Notes under the pieces: model-generated
The model's database searches: none
Seen by the model: only the letters and a program-made list of their open reading frames with translations
Told to the model about the DNA's origin: nothing
Assembly (NCBI RefSeq): GCF_011044155.1
Contig: NZ_CP049056.1
Span: 2,232,001-2,296,000 of the forward strand
Direction: 5' to 3'
Origin: Pikeienuella piscinae
GTDB lineage: Bacteria; Pseudomonadota; Alphaproteobacteria; Rhodobacterales; Rhodobacteraceae
DNA length: 64,000 nucleotides
Made by a program: the position numbers and the translations under genes
Shown: in pieces, positions 9,030 through 16,376 of the stretch
Layout: each line of letters opens with the position of its first letter
Numbering within the stretch: the stretch's first letter is position 1

Positions 9030-10334
9030 TCAGGCGTTCGTTCGCTCCATCGCGCGGCGATAGGCGGCGACATCGTTATCCTCGGGGATCGCGACGTCTG
9101 CATAGCCGAGCGTCGCGCCCGCCTTCACGTCGCGCGCCAGCTTCACCCGGTCCGCAAGCCCGATCGGCAGCAGAGCCTCCCTCACCGAGCGCGCCGCAGG
9201 AACCAGCTTGCCCCAGACGCAATAGCCGCCTTCGCCGTCCAGGGTCTCGCCCGCCGTCAGGTCGCGCTTGGCGGTGGCGACCACGTCGCCGTTGAAAGCG
9301 CGCGTCTCTCCCGTCGCCTGCCCGAGAAGGGCGGCCGAGAGGATCGAGACGTTCAACTCCATCCCGATCAGGTGGAAGGGCTTGTACATCGCCGAGTAGC
9401 GCCCGCTCGCGTCGGTATTCATGCCGTATTGGCGAAAGCACCCCGCAGCGTAATCGTTCGGGGCCTCGAAAACCGCGTAAACCCCCCAGCGCAAATCGCG
9501 AAACACCGGTCGCCCGTCGCGCTCCTCCGACGACACCGTCTCCACCATGCCCTTCGCCTCAAGCACCCCGCCTTCGGAGGCCGGCCGCAATATGTGCGCC
9601 AGATCGTCCACCCCGCAGGGCGGAAAGAGCAGCCCGTCCGCCGGCGGCGTCAGGCCGCAGGCGTTGGCGATCGCCGCCATCTCCAGCGACGACTTGGTGC
9701 CATCGGTGAAAGAGTTGAACATTCTCGGGTTCATACCGTCACGCACCGCCTGATCCGGGTCGAACCCCATGTATTCCCAGACCGTCTCCGGCGTCGACTG
9801 GTGGTAGTGGGGGCGATATTTTGTGCCCTTTCCGGCGCAGACCACATCGAACCCGCAGGAGCGCGCCCAGTCGACGATTTCCGCCGTCAGCGCCGGCTGG
9901 TCGCCATAGGCCATCGAATAGACCATCCCCGCCGCCCGCGCTTCGCGGGCAAGCGCCGCGCCGGCGAAAACATCCGCCTCCACATTCACCATCACGACAT
10001 GCTTGCCGGCGGCGATGGCGGCGCGGGCGTGGCGCACGCCGGCATGCGGATTGCCCGTGGCCTCCACCACTACATCGACATCGTCGGCCGCCAGCGCCGA
10101 CGGCGCGTCATCCGAGATCTTCACCGCATCGACCCGCGCCTCGTCCCACCCGACCGTGCGGCAGGCGGAGCGGGCGGCGTCAGGGCGAAGATCGGCGATC
10201 CGCGTCACGACCAGACCCGGCGTCGTCGGAACCTGGCTGAGGAACATCGAGCCGAACTTGCCGGCCCCGATCAGGCAGACCCTGACCGGGGCGTTCCCCG
10301 CCGCCGCCTTCAAGAGCTTCTCTTGCAGAAACAT
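9030..10334 (-). CDS. NAD(P)-dependent oxidoreductase with C-terminal SAF domain (homoserine-dehydrogenase-like)
   Basis: A 434-residue two-part protein. The N-terminal Rossmann domain shows VRVCLIGAGKFGSMF (about residues 17-31) and continues with the VDVVVEATGNPHAG segment typical of homoserine-dehydrogenase-like and Gfo/Idh-like reductases; the C-terminal part (about 340-430) looks like a SAF domain (DLTAGETLDGEGGYCV, KAGATLGYADV). GGAGGAA lies before the ATG. It is convergent with the enolase-superfamily gene (14 bp) and divergent from the FAD monooxygenase. This domain pairing occurs in dehydrogenases of carbohydrate-acid pathways; the substrate here is unknown. Confidence 0.82.
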   Translation of the reverse strand: MFLQEKLLKAAAGNAPVRVCLIGAGKFGSMFLSQVPTTPGLVVTRIADLRPDAARSACRTVGWDEARVDAVKISDDAPSALAADDVDVVVEATGNPHAGVRHARAAIAAGKHVVMVNVEADVFAGAALAREARAAGMVYSMAYGDQPALTAEIVDWARSCGFDVVCAGKGTKYRPHYHQSTPETVWEYMGFDPDQAVRDGMNPRMFNSFTDGTKSSLEMAAIANACGLTPPADGLLFPPCGVDDLAHILRPASEGGVLEAKGMVETVSSEERDGRPVFRDLRWGVYAVFEAPNDYAAGCFRQYGMNTDASGRYSAMYKPFHLIGMELNVSILSAALLGQATGETRAFNGDVVATAKRDLTAGETLDGEGGYCVWGKLVPAARSVREALLPIGLADRVKLARDVKAGATLGYADVAIPEDNDVAAYRRAMERTNA

Positions 10335-10432
10335 GATTCCTCCATCCGGTTTTCCACATCAGGACCGGACCGTCGCCCTCGCGCAAGCCGTGGCGTGGCG
10401 ATACGCTCCGAAAAACACGGGAGCGCATCGCA

Positions 10433-11689
10433 ATGACCATCCTGATTTCCGGCGCCGGAATCGGCGGCCTAACGCTGGCGCTCACCTGCCATCAGATCGG
10501 GCTCCCCTGCCGGCTCGTCGAACAGGCCCGCGAGGTGAAGCCGCTCGGCGTCGGCATCAACCTGCAACCGAACGCGGTGCGGGAACTGATCGCTCTCGGC
10601 CTCGGCCCGCCGCTGGAGCGGATCGGCGTCAGGACGGCGGAACTCACCATGGTCGCCGCCAACGGGCGCGAGGTCTGGCGTGAGCCGCGCGGCCTCGACG
10701 CCGGCTACCGCTGGCCGCAATATTCCGTCCATCGCGGCGAATTGCAGATGCTGCTCTATCGCACGGTGCTGGAGCGGCTCGGCGCGGACGCGATCGAGAC
10801 CGGGCTCAAGGGCCGCGCCTTCAGAACCGAGGGCGGCGAAGCGGTGCTGGAGACCGATGCGGGCGAACGGCGCGGCGGCGTCCTTATCGGCGCCGACGGG
10901 CTCCATTCCACTGTTCGCGCGCGGATGCACCCCGATGAAGGCCCGCCGATCTGGGCCGGCGCAATTCTCTGGCGCGGCGCGACGCGCGCCCGCCCCTTCG
11001 CCGAAACCAACACGATGGCGATGATCGGCGATTACAGCCAGAAATTCGTCACCTACCCGATCAGCGGGCCGGACGAGCGCGGCGAGGTTCTGATCAACTG
11101 GATCGCGGAGCGCGCCTTCGACCCCACCCATGGCTGGGCGCGCGAGGACTGGAGACGCGAGGCCCCGGCGACGGATTTCATCGACTGGTTCCGCGACTGG
11201 CGCTTCGACTGGATCGATATTCCGGCTCTGATTCGGGGCGCGAAGGCGATCTTCGAGTACCCGATGGTGGACCGCGACCCGCTGCCCTTCTGGACCACGG
11301 GACGCGTCACACTGATCGGCGACGCCGCGCATATCATGTATCCGACCGGCTCCAACGGCGCCTCACAGGCTATTGTCGACGCGCGCCGGCTCGGCCGGGC
11401 GTTCCTCGACCATGGCGTCGGCCCCGCCGCGCTGCGCGACTATGAAGCAGAGATGCGCCCCCGCATGGCCAAGGTGATCGCCGCCAATCGGGGCGCCGGC
11501 CCGGATTATGTGCTGGAGATCGTCAAACAGCGCTCGGGCGGCGCCTTCGACGATATCGAAGCGGTGATGCCGCTGGAGGAGCGGCGCGCCCTCGCCGCCG
11601 AATACAAGAAAACCGCCGGGTTCTCCGTTGAAGCGCTGAACGCCGCGCCACCGCTGATCCCGCCAGGCCGGCGAGCGATGGATGCCTAG
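10433..11689 (+). CDS. FAD-dependent monooxygenase (salicylate/3-hydroxybenzoate hydroxylase type)
   Basis: Group A aromatic hydroxylase-like flavoprotein, 418 residues. It begins with a GxGxxG Rossmann motif (ISGAGIGGLTLAL, residues 4-16), has the DG motif (LIGADGLHSTVR) and the second FAD-binding motif VTLIGDAAHIMYPTGSNGA (about residues 288-306). No signal peptide. It is divergent from the SAF-domain oxidoreductase with 98 bp between starts, so the two may share regulation. The ring substrate is not deducible. Confidence 0.9.
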   Translation: MTILISGAGIGGLTLALTCHQIGLPCRLVEQAREVKPLGVGINLQPNAVRELIALGLGPPLERIGVRTAELTMVAANGREVWREPRGLDAGYRWPQYSVHRGELQMLLYRTVLERLGADAIETGLKGRAFRTEGGEAVLETDAGERRGGVLIGADGLHSTVRARMHPDEGPPIWAGAILWRGATRARPFAETNTMAMIGDYSQKFVTYPISGPDERGEVLINWIAERAFDPTHGWAREDWRREAPATDFIDWFRDWRFDWIDIPALIRGAKAIFEYPMVDRDPLPFWTTGRVTLIGDAAHIMYPTGSNGASQAIVDARRLGRAFLDHGVGPAALRDYEAEMRPRMAKVIAANRGAGPDYVLEIVKQRSGGAFDDIEAVMPLEERRALAAEYKKTAGFSVEALNAAPPLIPPGRRAMDA

Positions 11690-11703
11690 ACGCCGCGAAG
11701 GCT

Positions 11704-11967
11704 TCAGTCGCCGGAGCCGGGAATCGCGCTTGCGCCGCTGGCGGCCACGCCCTCCATGTTGGCGCCCGCCTGATCGACCTCGCTGCTCATCGAATTGATC
11801 AGATTGGTGAAGCCGCCCTCCGGTCCGAGGACGAAATAGATCGTCGCCACGCCGATAACCACCACGACCGAAGTCAGCACGACCCAGTCCGCCGTGGCGG
11901 CGCCCCCGCGATCGGCGAAAAAGCGCGCGAGCATCCCGCGCGTCTTACCATTGAAAACCATGACCAT
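11704..11967 (-). CDS. Flp-type class IVb pilin-like protein
   Basis: A small 87-residue protein: a basic N-terminus, the segment RGGAATADWVVLTSVVVVIG with a hydrophobic helix of about 20 residues (about 20-45), then a polar C-terminal tail. An acidic residue followed closely by a long hydrophobic helix (here ATADWVV) is characteristic of the Flp pilins and Flp-like proteins common in Rhodobacterales. No tad/cpa assembly genes are near. The ATG at 11967 is followed by a second in-frame ATG at codon 3. A promoter-like pair lies upstream at 11994-12022. Confidence 0.72.
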   Translation of the reverse strand: MVMVFNGKTRGMLARFFADRGGAATADWVVLTSVVVVIGVATIYFVLGPEGGFTNLINSMSSEVDQAGANMEGVAASGASAIPGSGD

Positions 11968-11993
11968 ACGTACTCCACACCCCCGAGGCGTCT

Positions 11994-12022
11994 ATTCTAG
12001 ACCACATTGATTCGAATGAAAA
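11994..12022 (-). promoter_or_regulatory. Candidate promoter of the pilin-like gene
   Basis: On the minus strand TTTTCA (12017-12022), a 17-base spacer and TAGAAT (11994-11999) lie about 27 bp above the start. The -10 is good and the -35 is weak. A GATTC site lies within the spacer. Confidence 0.5.
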
Positions 12023-12113
12023 TTCGGAATGCTTGCGGTCAGCCCCGTTTTCGGCCGAAAAGAGGCGGACGCTGATCCGACACCCCAGATTCCCCCGCGA
12101 GAGAGGACCCGCC

Positions 12114-13295
12114 GTGACGAGCTTCGACTTTGACCGCCAGATCACCCGCCTCGGCTCCCATTCCGTGAAATGGGACGGGCTCGCCTCCCGCTTCGGCGCC
12201 CATGCGGTCGGCGCCCTGCCGATGTGGGTGGCGGATATGGAGTTCGAAGCCCCTCCGGTGGTGAACGACGCGCTCCGCGCGGCGGTCGAGCATGGCGTCC
12301 ACGGCTACTACGGCGACCCGTCCGATTACCTCGCGGCGATCAAGGGCTGGATGCAGCGTCGCCACGGCTGGTCCATCGAGGAAAGCTGGATCTTGACCAC
12401 CGCGGGCATCGTCAACGGGGTCAACCTCGCGATCCAGGCCTTTTGTCGGCCCGGCGACGGGGTGATTCTGCAACAGCCGATCTATCACCCGTTCGCGCCG
12501 GCGGTCCGCAACAACGGTTGCCATGTCGTCGGCAACCTTCTCGCCTATCGAGACGGGCGCTACGAGATGGATCTCGACGGGCTGGCGAACGCGGTCGACG
12601 CGAAGACCCGGATGTTGATCCTCTGCTCGCCGCACAACCCCGCCGGCCGGGTATGGACGAAGGCGGAATTGGAGGCGCTGGCGAATTTCTGCATGGAGCG
12701 CGACATCCTGATCGTCTCGGACGAGATTCATCACGATCTGGTCTTCGACGGCCCGCACACCGTGATGGCCGATATCTCTCCCGAGATCGCGGCGCACACC
12801 ATCACCTTCACCTCGTCATCGAAGACCTTCAACCTCGCCGGCGGGCACACCGGCAACGCGATCATCTCCGACCCGTCTCTCCGTCGCCGCTTTCAACGGC
12901 AGATGGAGCGCTGCGGAATGATGGCGAGCAACCGCTTCGGCTACCTGATGGCGACGGCGGCCTATGCCGGCGGCGATGAATGGCTCGACGCGCTGCTCGT
13001 CTACCTGAAGGGCAACCGCGATTTCATCGACCGGCAGGTCGCCGAACGCTTGCCCGGCGTCACCTCGGTCAAGCTCGACGCCACCTATCTGAGCTGGCTG
13101 GATTTCTCCGGCACCGGCATGGAGGACGCGGAGATCATCCGCCGCTTCGAGCATGACGCCAAGGTCATATGCAACCACGGCGCCAGCTTCGGCCCCGGCG
13201 GCGCCCGCTTCATGCGCCTCAATTTCGCCTGTCCCCGCGCCATGGTGGAGGACGCGATGGACCGCATCGCGGGGGCGTTTTCGGATTTGCAGTAG
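12114..13295 (+). CDS. PatB/MalY-type PLP-dependent C-S lyase (cystathionine beta-lyase-like)
   Basis: Fold type I aminotransferase-class enzyme of 393 residues. The family motifs are present: PMWVADMEFEAPPVVNDAL near the N-terminus, HGYYGDP, the PLP-site CSPHNPAGRVW, DEIHHDLVF, and the Schiff-base lysine in TFTSSSKTFNLAGG. These define the MalY/PatB group, which cleaves cystathionine or other cysteine S-conjugates to a thiol, pyruvate and ammonia. The GTG at 12114 is chosen because GAGAGGA lies just upstream and the N-terminus then matches the family; the frame is open 27 codons further. The next 320 bp are gene-free, leading into the DUF3800 island. Confidence 0.92.
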   Translation: MTSFDFDRQITRLGSHSVKWDGLASRFGAHAVGALPMWVADMEFEAPPVVNDALRAAVEHGVHGYYGDPSDYLAAIKGWMQRRHGWSIEESWILTTAGIVNGVNLAIQAFCRPGDGVILQQPIYHPFAPAVRNNGCHVVGNLLAYRDGRYEMDLDGLANAVDAKTRMLILCSPHNPAGRVWTKAELEALANFCMERDILIVSDEIHHDLVFDGPHTVMADISPEIAAHTITFTSSSKTFNLAGGHTGNAIISDPSLRRRFQRQMERCGMMASNRFGYLMATAAYAGGDEWLDALLVYLKGNRDFIDRQVAERLPGVTSVKLDATYLSWLDFSGTGMEDAEIIRRFEHDAKVICNHGASFGPGGARFMRLNFACPRAMVEDAMDRIAGAFSDLQ

Positions 13296-13489
13296 GGGCC
13301 TGAGGCGGGAAAGGCCGGGCGTAGACGCGACCGCGACCTCAAGCGAGAATACGGCGCGCGCAAATGAGCGGATGCACGGGCGCGTGGTCCTGATTGGGCT
13401 GGCTGGTAGCTGTGGAGGCGTCCGGTGGATGACCGGGACGCGTGAGTCAAGGTGTCGCAACCCGTCCGCTCTCCAATCTGTGCTACCGT
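13296..13489. other. Gene-free stretch before the structured element
   Basis: No credible coding frame, tRNA or promoter was seen in this part of the 323-bp gap between the C-S lyase and the DUF3800 gene. The remainder of the gap holds the inverted-repeat element at 13490-13599. Confidence 0.6.
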
Positions 13490-13599
13490 GAATTGCGTGG
13501 GAGACGCCGGAAGTTACCCTTGTCAAACCACATCAGTAGGTTTGACGGCATGTTGGACGGCCACCCGATGGATGGTGGCCTACAGACAGCACGCAATTA
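13490..13599. ncRNA. Candidate structured RNA (three-way junction) beside the DUF3800 gene
   Basis: Three perfect inverted repeats are nested. The outer stem is AATTGCGTG (13491-13499) with CACGCAATT (13590-13598). Inside it are GTCAAACC (13522-13529) with GGTTTGAC (13539-13546) around a 9-base loop, and GGCCACC (13559-13565) with GGTGGCC (13574-13580) around an 8-base loop CGATGGAT. The result is a closed three-way junction of about 108 nt, 20 bp past the DUF3800 stop. Read as plus-strand RNA, hairpin 1 gains two G-U pairs. A rival pairing exists: GCGTGGG (13495-13501) with CCCACGC (13610-13616). Structured RNA motifs near DUF3800 genes are known from comparative surveys; whether this is one of them, and its strand, is inferred. 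Confidence 0.45.
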
Positions 13600-13618
13600 G
13601 GGTCCGGGGCCCACGCGC

Positions 13619-14470
13619 CTAGATCGCGTATCCGTAATGTCTAAAGATGATCTCCTGATTGTCGGTCAGGGTCGCGGCGGAGGGAGGAGAGGGCTGTAAT
13701 ACCAGGCCGTAGTCGGCGATAAGTCCACGCTCAGCTGCCATCCTTGGTTCAAGAGCTTTGGCGGGCGCAGTGTCCCACTTTGCACTGAGGGTGTTGGCGG
13801 CTTGAAAGAAAGCGCTGGCAATTACGTCCGCCAGTTGCAACCCGGCGTTTTGCGTATGCGGAACATAATCCACCAGTCGGAAGCTGAGCACCTGGTGCTT
13901 TATCTCGCGCTTCGCAAGGAAGGTGGTTCCTGCGCTGCTCTGGTTCTTCAATACTTCCCAATATGCTGTCGTTTGACCGTAGGAGTGCCCGCCTCGCTCA
14001 CTAAATACGACCCGTAGAAAGCGCGGCTCTCCATGCCGCTTGATCGCATCCAATAGGCAGAAATCAGTGACCCTCTCCATAAGGAGGCGAACGCAGTAGT
14101 TGTAAAACCACTGCTTGCCACCTCGCGTGGCGGCACGCTCATTTCGGTGCCCCCGCATGTTCTTTTTGTTAGAACATACGCAAAAGTCTCGGACAGGCAT
14201 CTTTGCGAGCGTGTCGCATGCTGCACGCTTCTTTGTCGGGCTCAAATTTCGAAAATGGAGTGCCGGACCTTGCCTTGCGTTGATTTCATAGCGAACTTCC
14301 TTGACCCAATCGACAAGCTTCCGTTCATTTTCGGCTCGAATGAGCAATCCGCCAATTGTCAGCCATTCGCTTGCACCATTCTCGTCAATGGGAAGCACCC
14401 GATGAAGGCCATCATCGCCGGCCTCATCAATAAATAAGACGTAGTCATATATTTCTTCCGAAATGAGCAT
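13619..14470 (-). CDS. DUF3800 domain-containing protein
   Basis: A 283-residue protein of unknown function. It shows the N-terminal DUF3800 signature YVLFIDEAGDDG (about residues 10-21) and the C-terminal GLQLADVIASAF (about 210-221); the acidic residues in these motifs sit where RNase-H-like nucleases place metal ligands, so a nuclease-like fold is possible but unproven. No signal peptide or membrane segment is seen. The ATG at 14470 has no clear ribosome-binding site. The gene is less GC-rich than its neighbours and uses many A/T-ending codons, a sign of transfer. It is flanked on both sides by multi-hairpin inverted repeats. Confidence 0.85.
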   Translation of the reverse strand: MLISEEIYDYVLFIDEAGDDGLHRVLPIDENGASEWLTIGGLLIRAENERKLVDWVKEVRYEINARQGPALHFRNLSPTKKRAACDTLAKMPVRDFCVCSNKKNMRGHRNERAATRGGKQWFYNYCVRLLMERVTDFCLLDAIKRHGEPRFLRVVFSERGGHSYGQTTAYWEVLKNQSSAGTTFLAKREIKHQVLSFRLVDYVPHTQNAGLQLADVIASAFFQAANTLSAKWDTAPAKALEPRMAAERGLIADYGLVLQPSPPSAATLTDNQEIIFRHYGYAI

Positions 14471-14493
14471 CGCGAATGGGAACTAAAAAGGGC

Positions 14494-14573
14494 TTAAAGA
14501 GTCAACTCCGCAGCTGCGCCGCCGTCGCGATCTAGACGGTCGCCTTCGTCGACACGATGCGGACTCTTAAACG
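14494..14573 (-). ncRNA. Candidate structured leader element upstream of the DUF3800 gene
   Basis: An outer stem AAGAGTC (14497-14503) with GACTCTT (14562-14568) is continued, after a 5-base bulge, by CGCA (14509-14512) with TGCG (14558-14561). It encloses CCGTC (14522-14526) with GACGG (14535-14539) around loop GCGATCTA, and TCGT (14546-14549) with ACGA (14554-14557) around a 4-base loop. On the minus strand the outer stem is soon followed by a five-T run (A at 14485-14489), then the DUF3800 start 15 bp on. The topology resembles the element at 13490-13599. The sequence also overlaps the end of a 46-codon open frame, which is the main rival explanation. Confidence 0.4.
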
Positions 14574-14634
14574 CCCCAAATACGACTAATTCTGATTTTA
14601 TCAATAAAATCAATGCTAAAATCCCCATAACCAT
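14494..14634 (-). CDS. Possible 46-residue small membrane protein
   Basis: A short frame starting MVMGILALILLIKSELVVF and ending in a charged, alanine-containing tail would encode one membrane-spanning helix. In favour: GGGAGGAGG lies 8 bases before the ATG, 17 bp after the ubiA stop. Against: the codons of the first half (TTA, ATA, AAA) are foreign to this genome, its start sits inside an 18-bp perfect palindrome, and its second half coincides with the multi-stem element. It is not a recognised family. It may be a real small gene, or a by-product of a structured regulatory region. Confidence 0.4.
   Translation of the reverse strand: MVMGILALILLIKSELVVFGAFKSPHRVDEGDRLDRDGGAAAELTL
14594..14611. 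repeat. Perfect inverted repeat GATTTTAT/ATAAAATC
   Basis: Two 8-bp arms (14594-14601 and 14604-14611) are separated by two bases. The AT-rich palindrome lies in the region upstream of the DUF3800 gene and could be an operator or a hairpin of the same structured transcript. Confidence 0.6.
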
Positions 14635-14642
14635 GGTTATGG
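14625..14642. repeat. 18-bp perfect palindrome downstream of ubiA
   Basis: CCATAACCATGGTTATGG is self-complementary over all 18 bases. It starts 9 bp past the ubiA stop and covers the start codon of the possible small protein. It may be an operator or the boundary of the DUF3800 island. Confidence 0.65.
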
Positions 14643-14651
14643 CCTCCTCCC

Positions 14652-15635
14652 TCAAACAAACCCCGCCGCCAGAAACCCAGCGAGCAGAATCAGCCCGGTG
14701 TCCCGGTTCCTCCGGAACAGCTTCAGGCAGGTTTCCACATCGTCGATATCGAGCCGCCAGAGCTGCCAGGCGAGATGGGCGCCATAGGCGGCGACGCCCG
14801 CCAGCGCGACGGCGAGCGACGGGCCGGATAGCGCCAGCACCGCCGCGAGACCGGCGCCGAGCGCCGCTAGCGCGGCGAAGCCGACGAGATATCTCCGCGT
14901 CCGCCCGCCGAAGAGCAACGCCGTCGATTTGACCCCGATCAGCGCGTCGTCCTCCTTGTCCTGATGGGCGTAGATCGTGTCGTAATGCAGCGTCCAGGCG
15001 ATGCCGGCGAGATAGAGAATGACCGGCGCCGCCGACAGCCCGCCGGTATGCGCCGCCCACCCCATCAGCGCCCCCCAGTTGAAGGCGAGGCCGAGGAAGA
15101 TCTGCGGCCAGTACGTCACCCGCTTCATGAAGGGGTAGATCGCCACCGGCAGCAGCGCGACGATGCCGAGCGTGATCGCGAAATCGTTGAAGGTCAGCAG
15201 AATCACGAGAGCGGCCAGCGCCTGCGCCACCATCCAGACCGCCGCGCCCCACGCCGTGACCTGCCCCGAAGGGATCGGGCGGGAGCGGGTGCGCTCGACG
15301 CTCCCGTCGATGTTCCGGTCGGTGATGTCGTTCCAGGTGCAGCCGGCGCCCCGCATCAGGAAAGCGCCGAGCCCCATGGCGAGAAACAGCCAGAAATCGT
15401 CGATGCGCCAGTCCGTCGCGGCGATGGCCAGCGCCAGAGACTGCCAGCAAGGCAGCAGCAGCAGCCACGTCCCGGCCGGCCGGTCGGCGCGCGACAACCG
15501 CAGCCAGGGCCGCAGCGGGCGCGGCGTGAACCGGTCGACCCAGTTCCGCGCCGTCGCGTCGGCGACGCGGCCGTCATTGGATGCGGAAACGGCGGTTTCA
15601 GTGTCGGGGCTGGCGCCAGGAAAATGATCGGTCAT
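14652..15635 (-). CDS. ubiA: 4-hydroxybenzoate octaprenyltransferase UbiA
   Basis: Membrane prenyltransferase that attaches the isoprenoid tail to 4-hydroxybenzoate in ubiquinone synthesis. The 327-residue protein has the two Asp-rich motifs of the family, NDITDRNID (about residue 99) and YAHQDKEDD (about 226), and roughly eight hydrophobic helices. The ATG at 15635 is preferred over a much longer open frame: GAGGCGAG precedes it and the length is normal. It is divergent from rsmE with only 9 bp between starts, so each promoter must lie inside the neighbour or further off. Confidence 0.95.
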   Translation of the reverse strand: MTDHFPGASPDTETAVSASNDGRVADATARNWVDRFTPRPLRPWLRLSRADRPAGTWLLLLPCWQSLALAIAATDWRIDDFWLFLAMGLGAFLMRGAGCTWNDITDRNIDGSVERTRSRPIPSGQVTAWGAAVWMVAQALAALVILLTFNDFAITLGIVALLPVAIYPFMKRVTYWPQIFLGLAFNWGALMGWAAHTGGLSAAPVILYLAGIAWTLHYDTIYAHQDKEDDALIGVKSTALLFGGRTRRYLVGFAALAALGAGLAAVLALSGPSLAVALAGVAAYGAHLAWQLWRLDIDDVETCLKLFRRNRDTGLILLAGFLAAGFV

Positions 15636-15644
15636 ACTCGCCTC

Positions 15645-16376
15645 ATGACACGAGACGCGCCGAAAATCAGGCTCTTTGTGGAAGGGGCGCTCGCCCCCGG
15701 CGCATCTGTCGCGCTCAATCGCGATCAGGCGCATTATCTCTCCAACGTCATGCGCCTCGCCCCGGGGGCCGAGGCGTCGCTTTTCAACGGAAAGGACGGC
15801 GAATGGCGCGCGCGGCTGGTCTCCGCCGGCCGGCGTGGGGGTGAAATGACGGCCAAAGAGCGGCTTCGCCCGCAGACAGAGCCGCCGGACCTCTGGCTGC
15901 TCTTCGCCCCGATCAAGAAGGCGCGGACGGATTTCATCGCCGAGAAGGCCGCCGAGATGGGCGCGCGCCGGCTCTGCCCGGTCTTCACCCGCTTCACCAA
16001 CGCGGAAAGGGTGAACGAGGCCCGCCTCAGGGCGCATTGCATCGAGGCGGCGGAGCAATGCGGGCATCTCTCCGTTCCCGATGTCGCGCCGGCCGAACGG
16101 CTGGATCGCGCGCTCGACCGCTGGAACCCGGCGCGCCGGATCATGTTCTGCGACGAGACTTTGGCGGGCTCCGGCCCGGCGCTCGAGGGCGCCGCGCCCG
16201 GCCCCTGGGCGATCCTGATCGGCCCCGAGGGCGGTTTCGCGCCAGAGGAAGCTTCGCGGCTTCGCGCCCTGCCCTCCGCCCATCCCGTTGCGCTCGGCCC
16301 ACGTATCCTCCGGGCGGACACCGCCGCCGTGGCGGCGATGACGCTCTGGCAGTCCGCGCTCGGCGACTGGCGATGA
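15645..16376 (+). CDS. rsmE: 16S rRNA (uracil1498-N3)-methyltransferase RsmE
   Basis: SPOUT-class RNA methyltransferase that modifies U1498 of 16S rRNA. Its 243 residues contain the N-terminal PUA-like part (KIRLFVEG, HYLSNVMRL), the central KKARTDFIAEKAAEMGARRL, and the knotted SAM site IGPEGGFAPEEA followed by LGPRILRADTAAVAA. The start at 15645 fits the family N-terminus. The stop overlaps the next start (ATGA), coupling it to a membrane protein gene. Confidence 0.94.
   Translation: MTRDAPKIRLFVEGALAPGASVALNRDQAHYLSNVMRLAPGAEASLFNGKDGEWRARLVSAGRRGGEMTAKERLRPQTEPPDLWLLFAPIKKARTDFIAEKAAEMGARRLCPVFTRFTNAERVNEARLRAHCIEAAEQCGHLSVPDVAPAERLDRALDRWNPARRIMFCDETLAGSGPALEGAAPGPWAILIGPEGGFAPEEASRLRALPSAHPVALGPRILRADTAAVAAMTLWQSALGDWR

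Noticed and set aside
13490-13599. Integron attC site or insertion-sequence end
   Set aside because: The inverted repeats lack the RYYYAAC/GTTRRRY core and no integrase or transposase gene is near; a tyrosine-recombinase element remains possible but unsupported.
14635-15468. N-terminal extension of the small membrane frame through ubiA
   Set aside because: The upstream part is an alternative frame of ubiA with Arg/Gly-rich low-complexity sequence; only the final 46 codons have their own ribosome-binding site.
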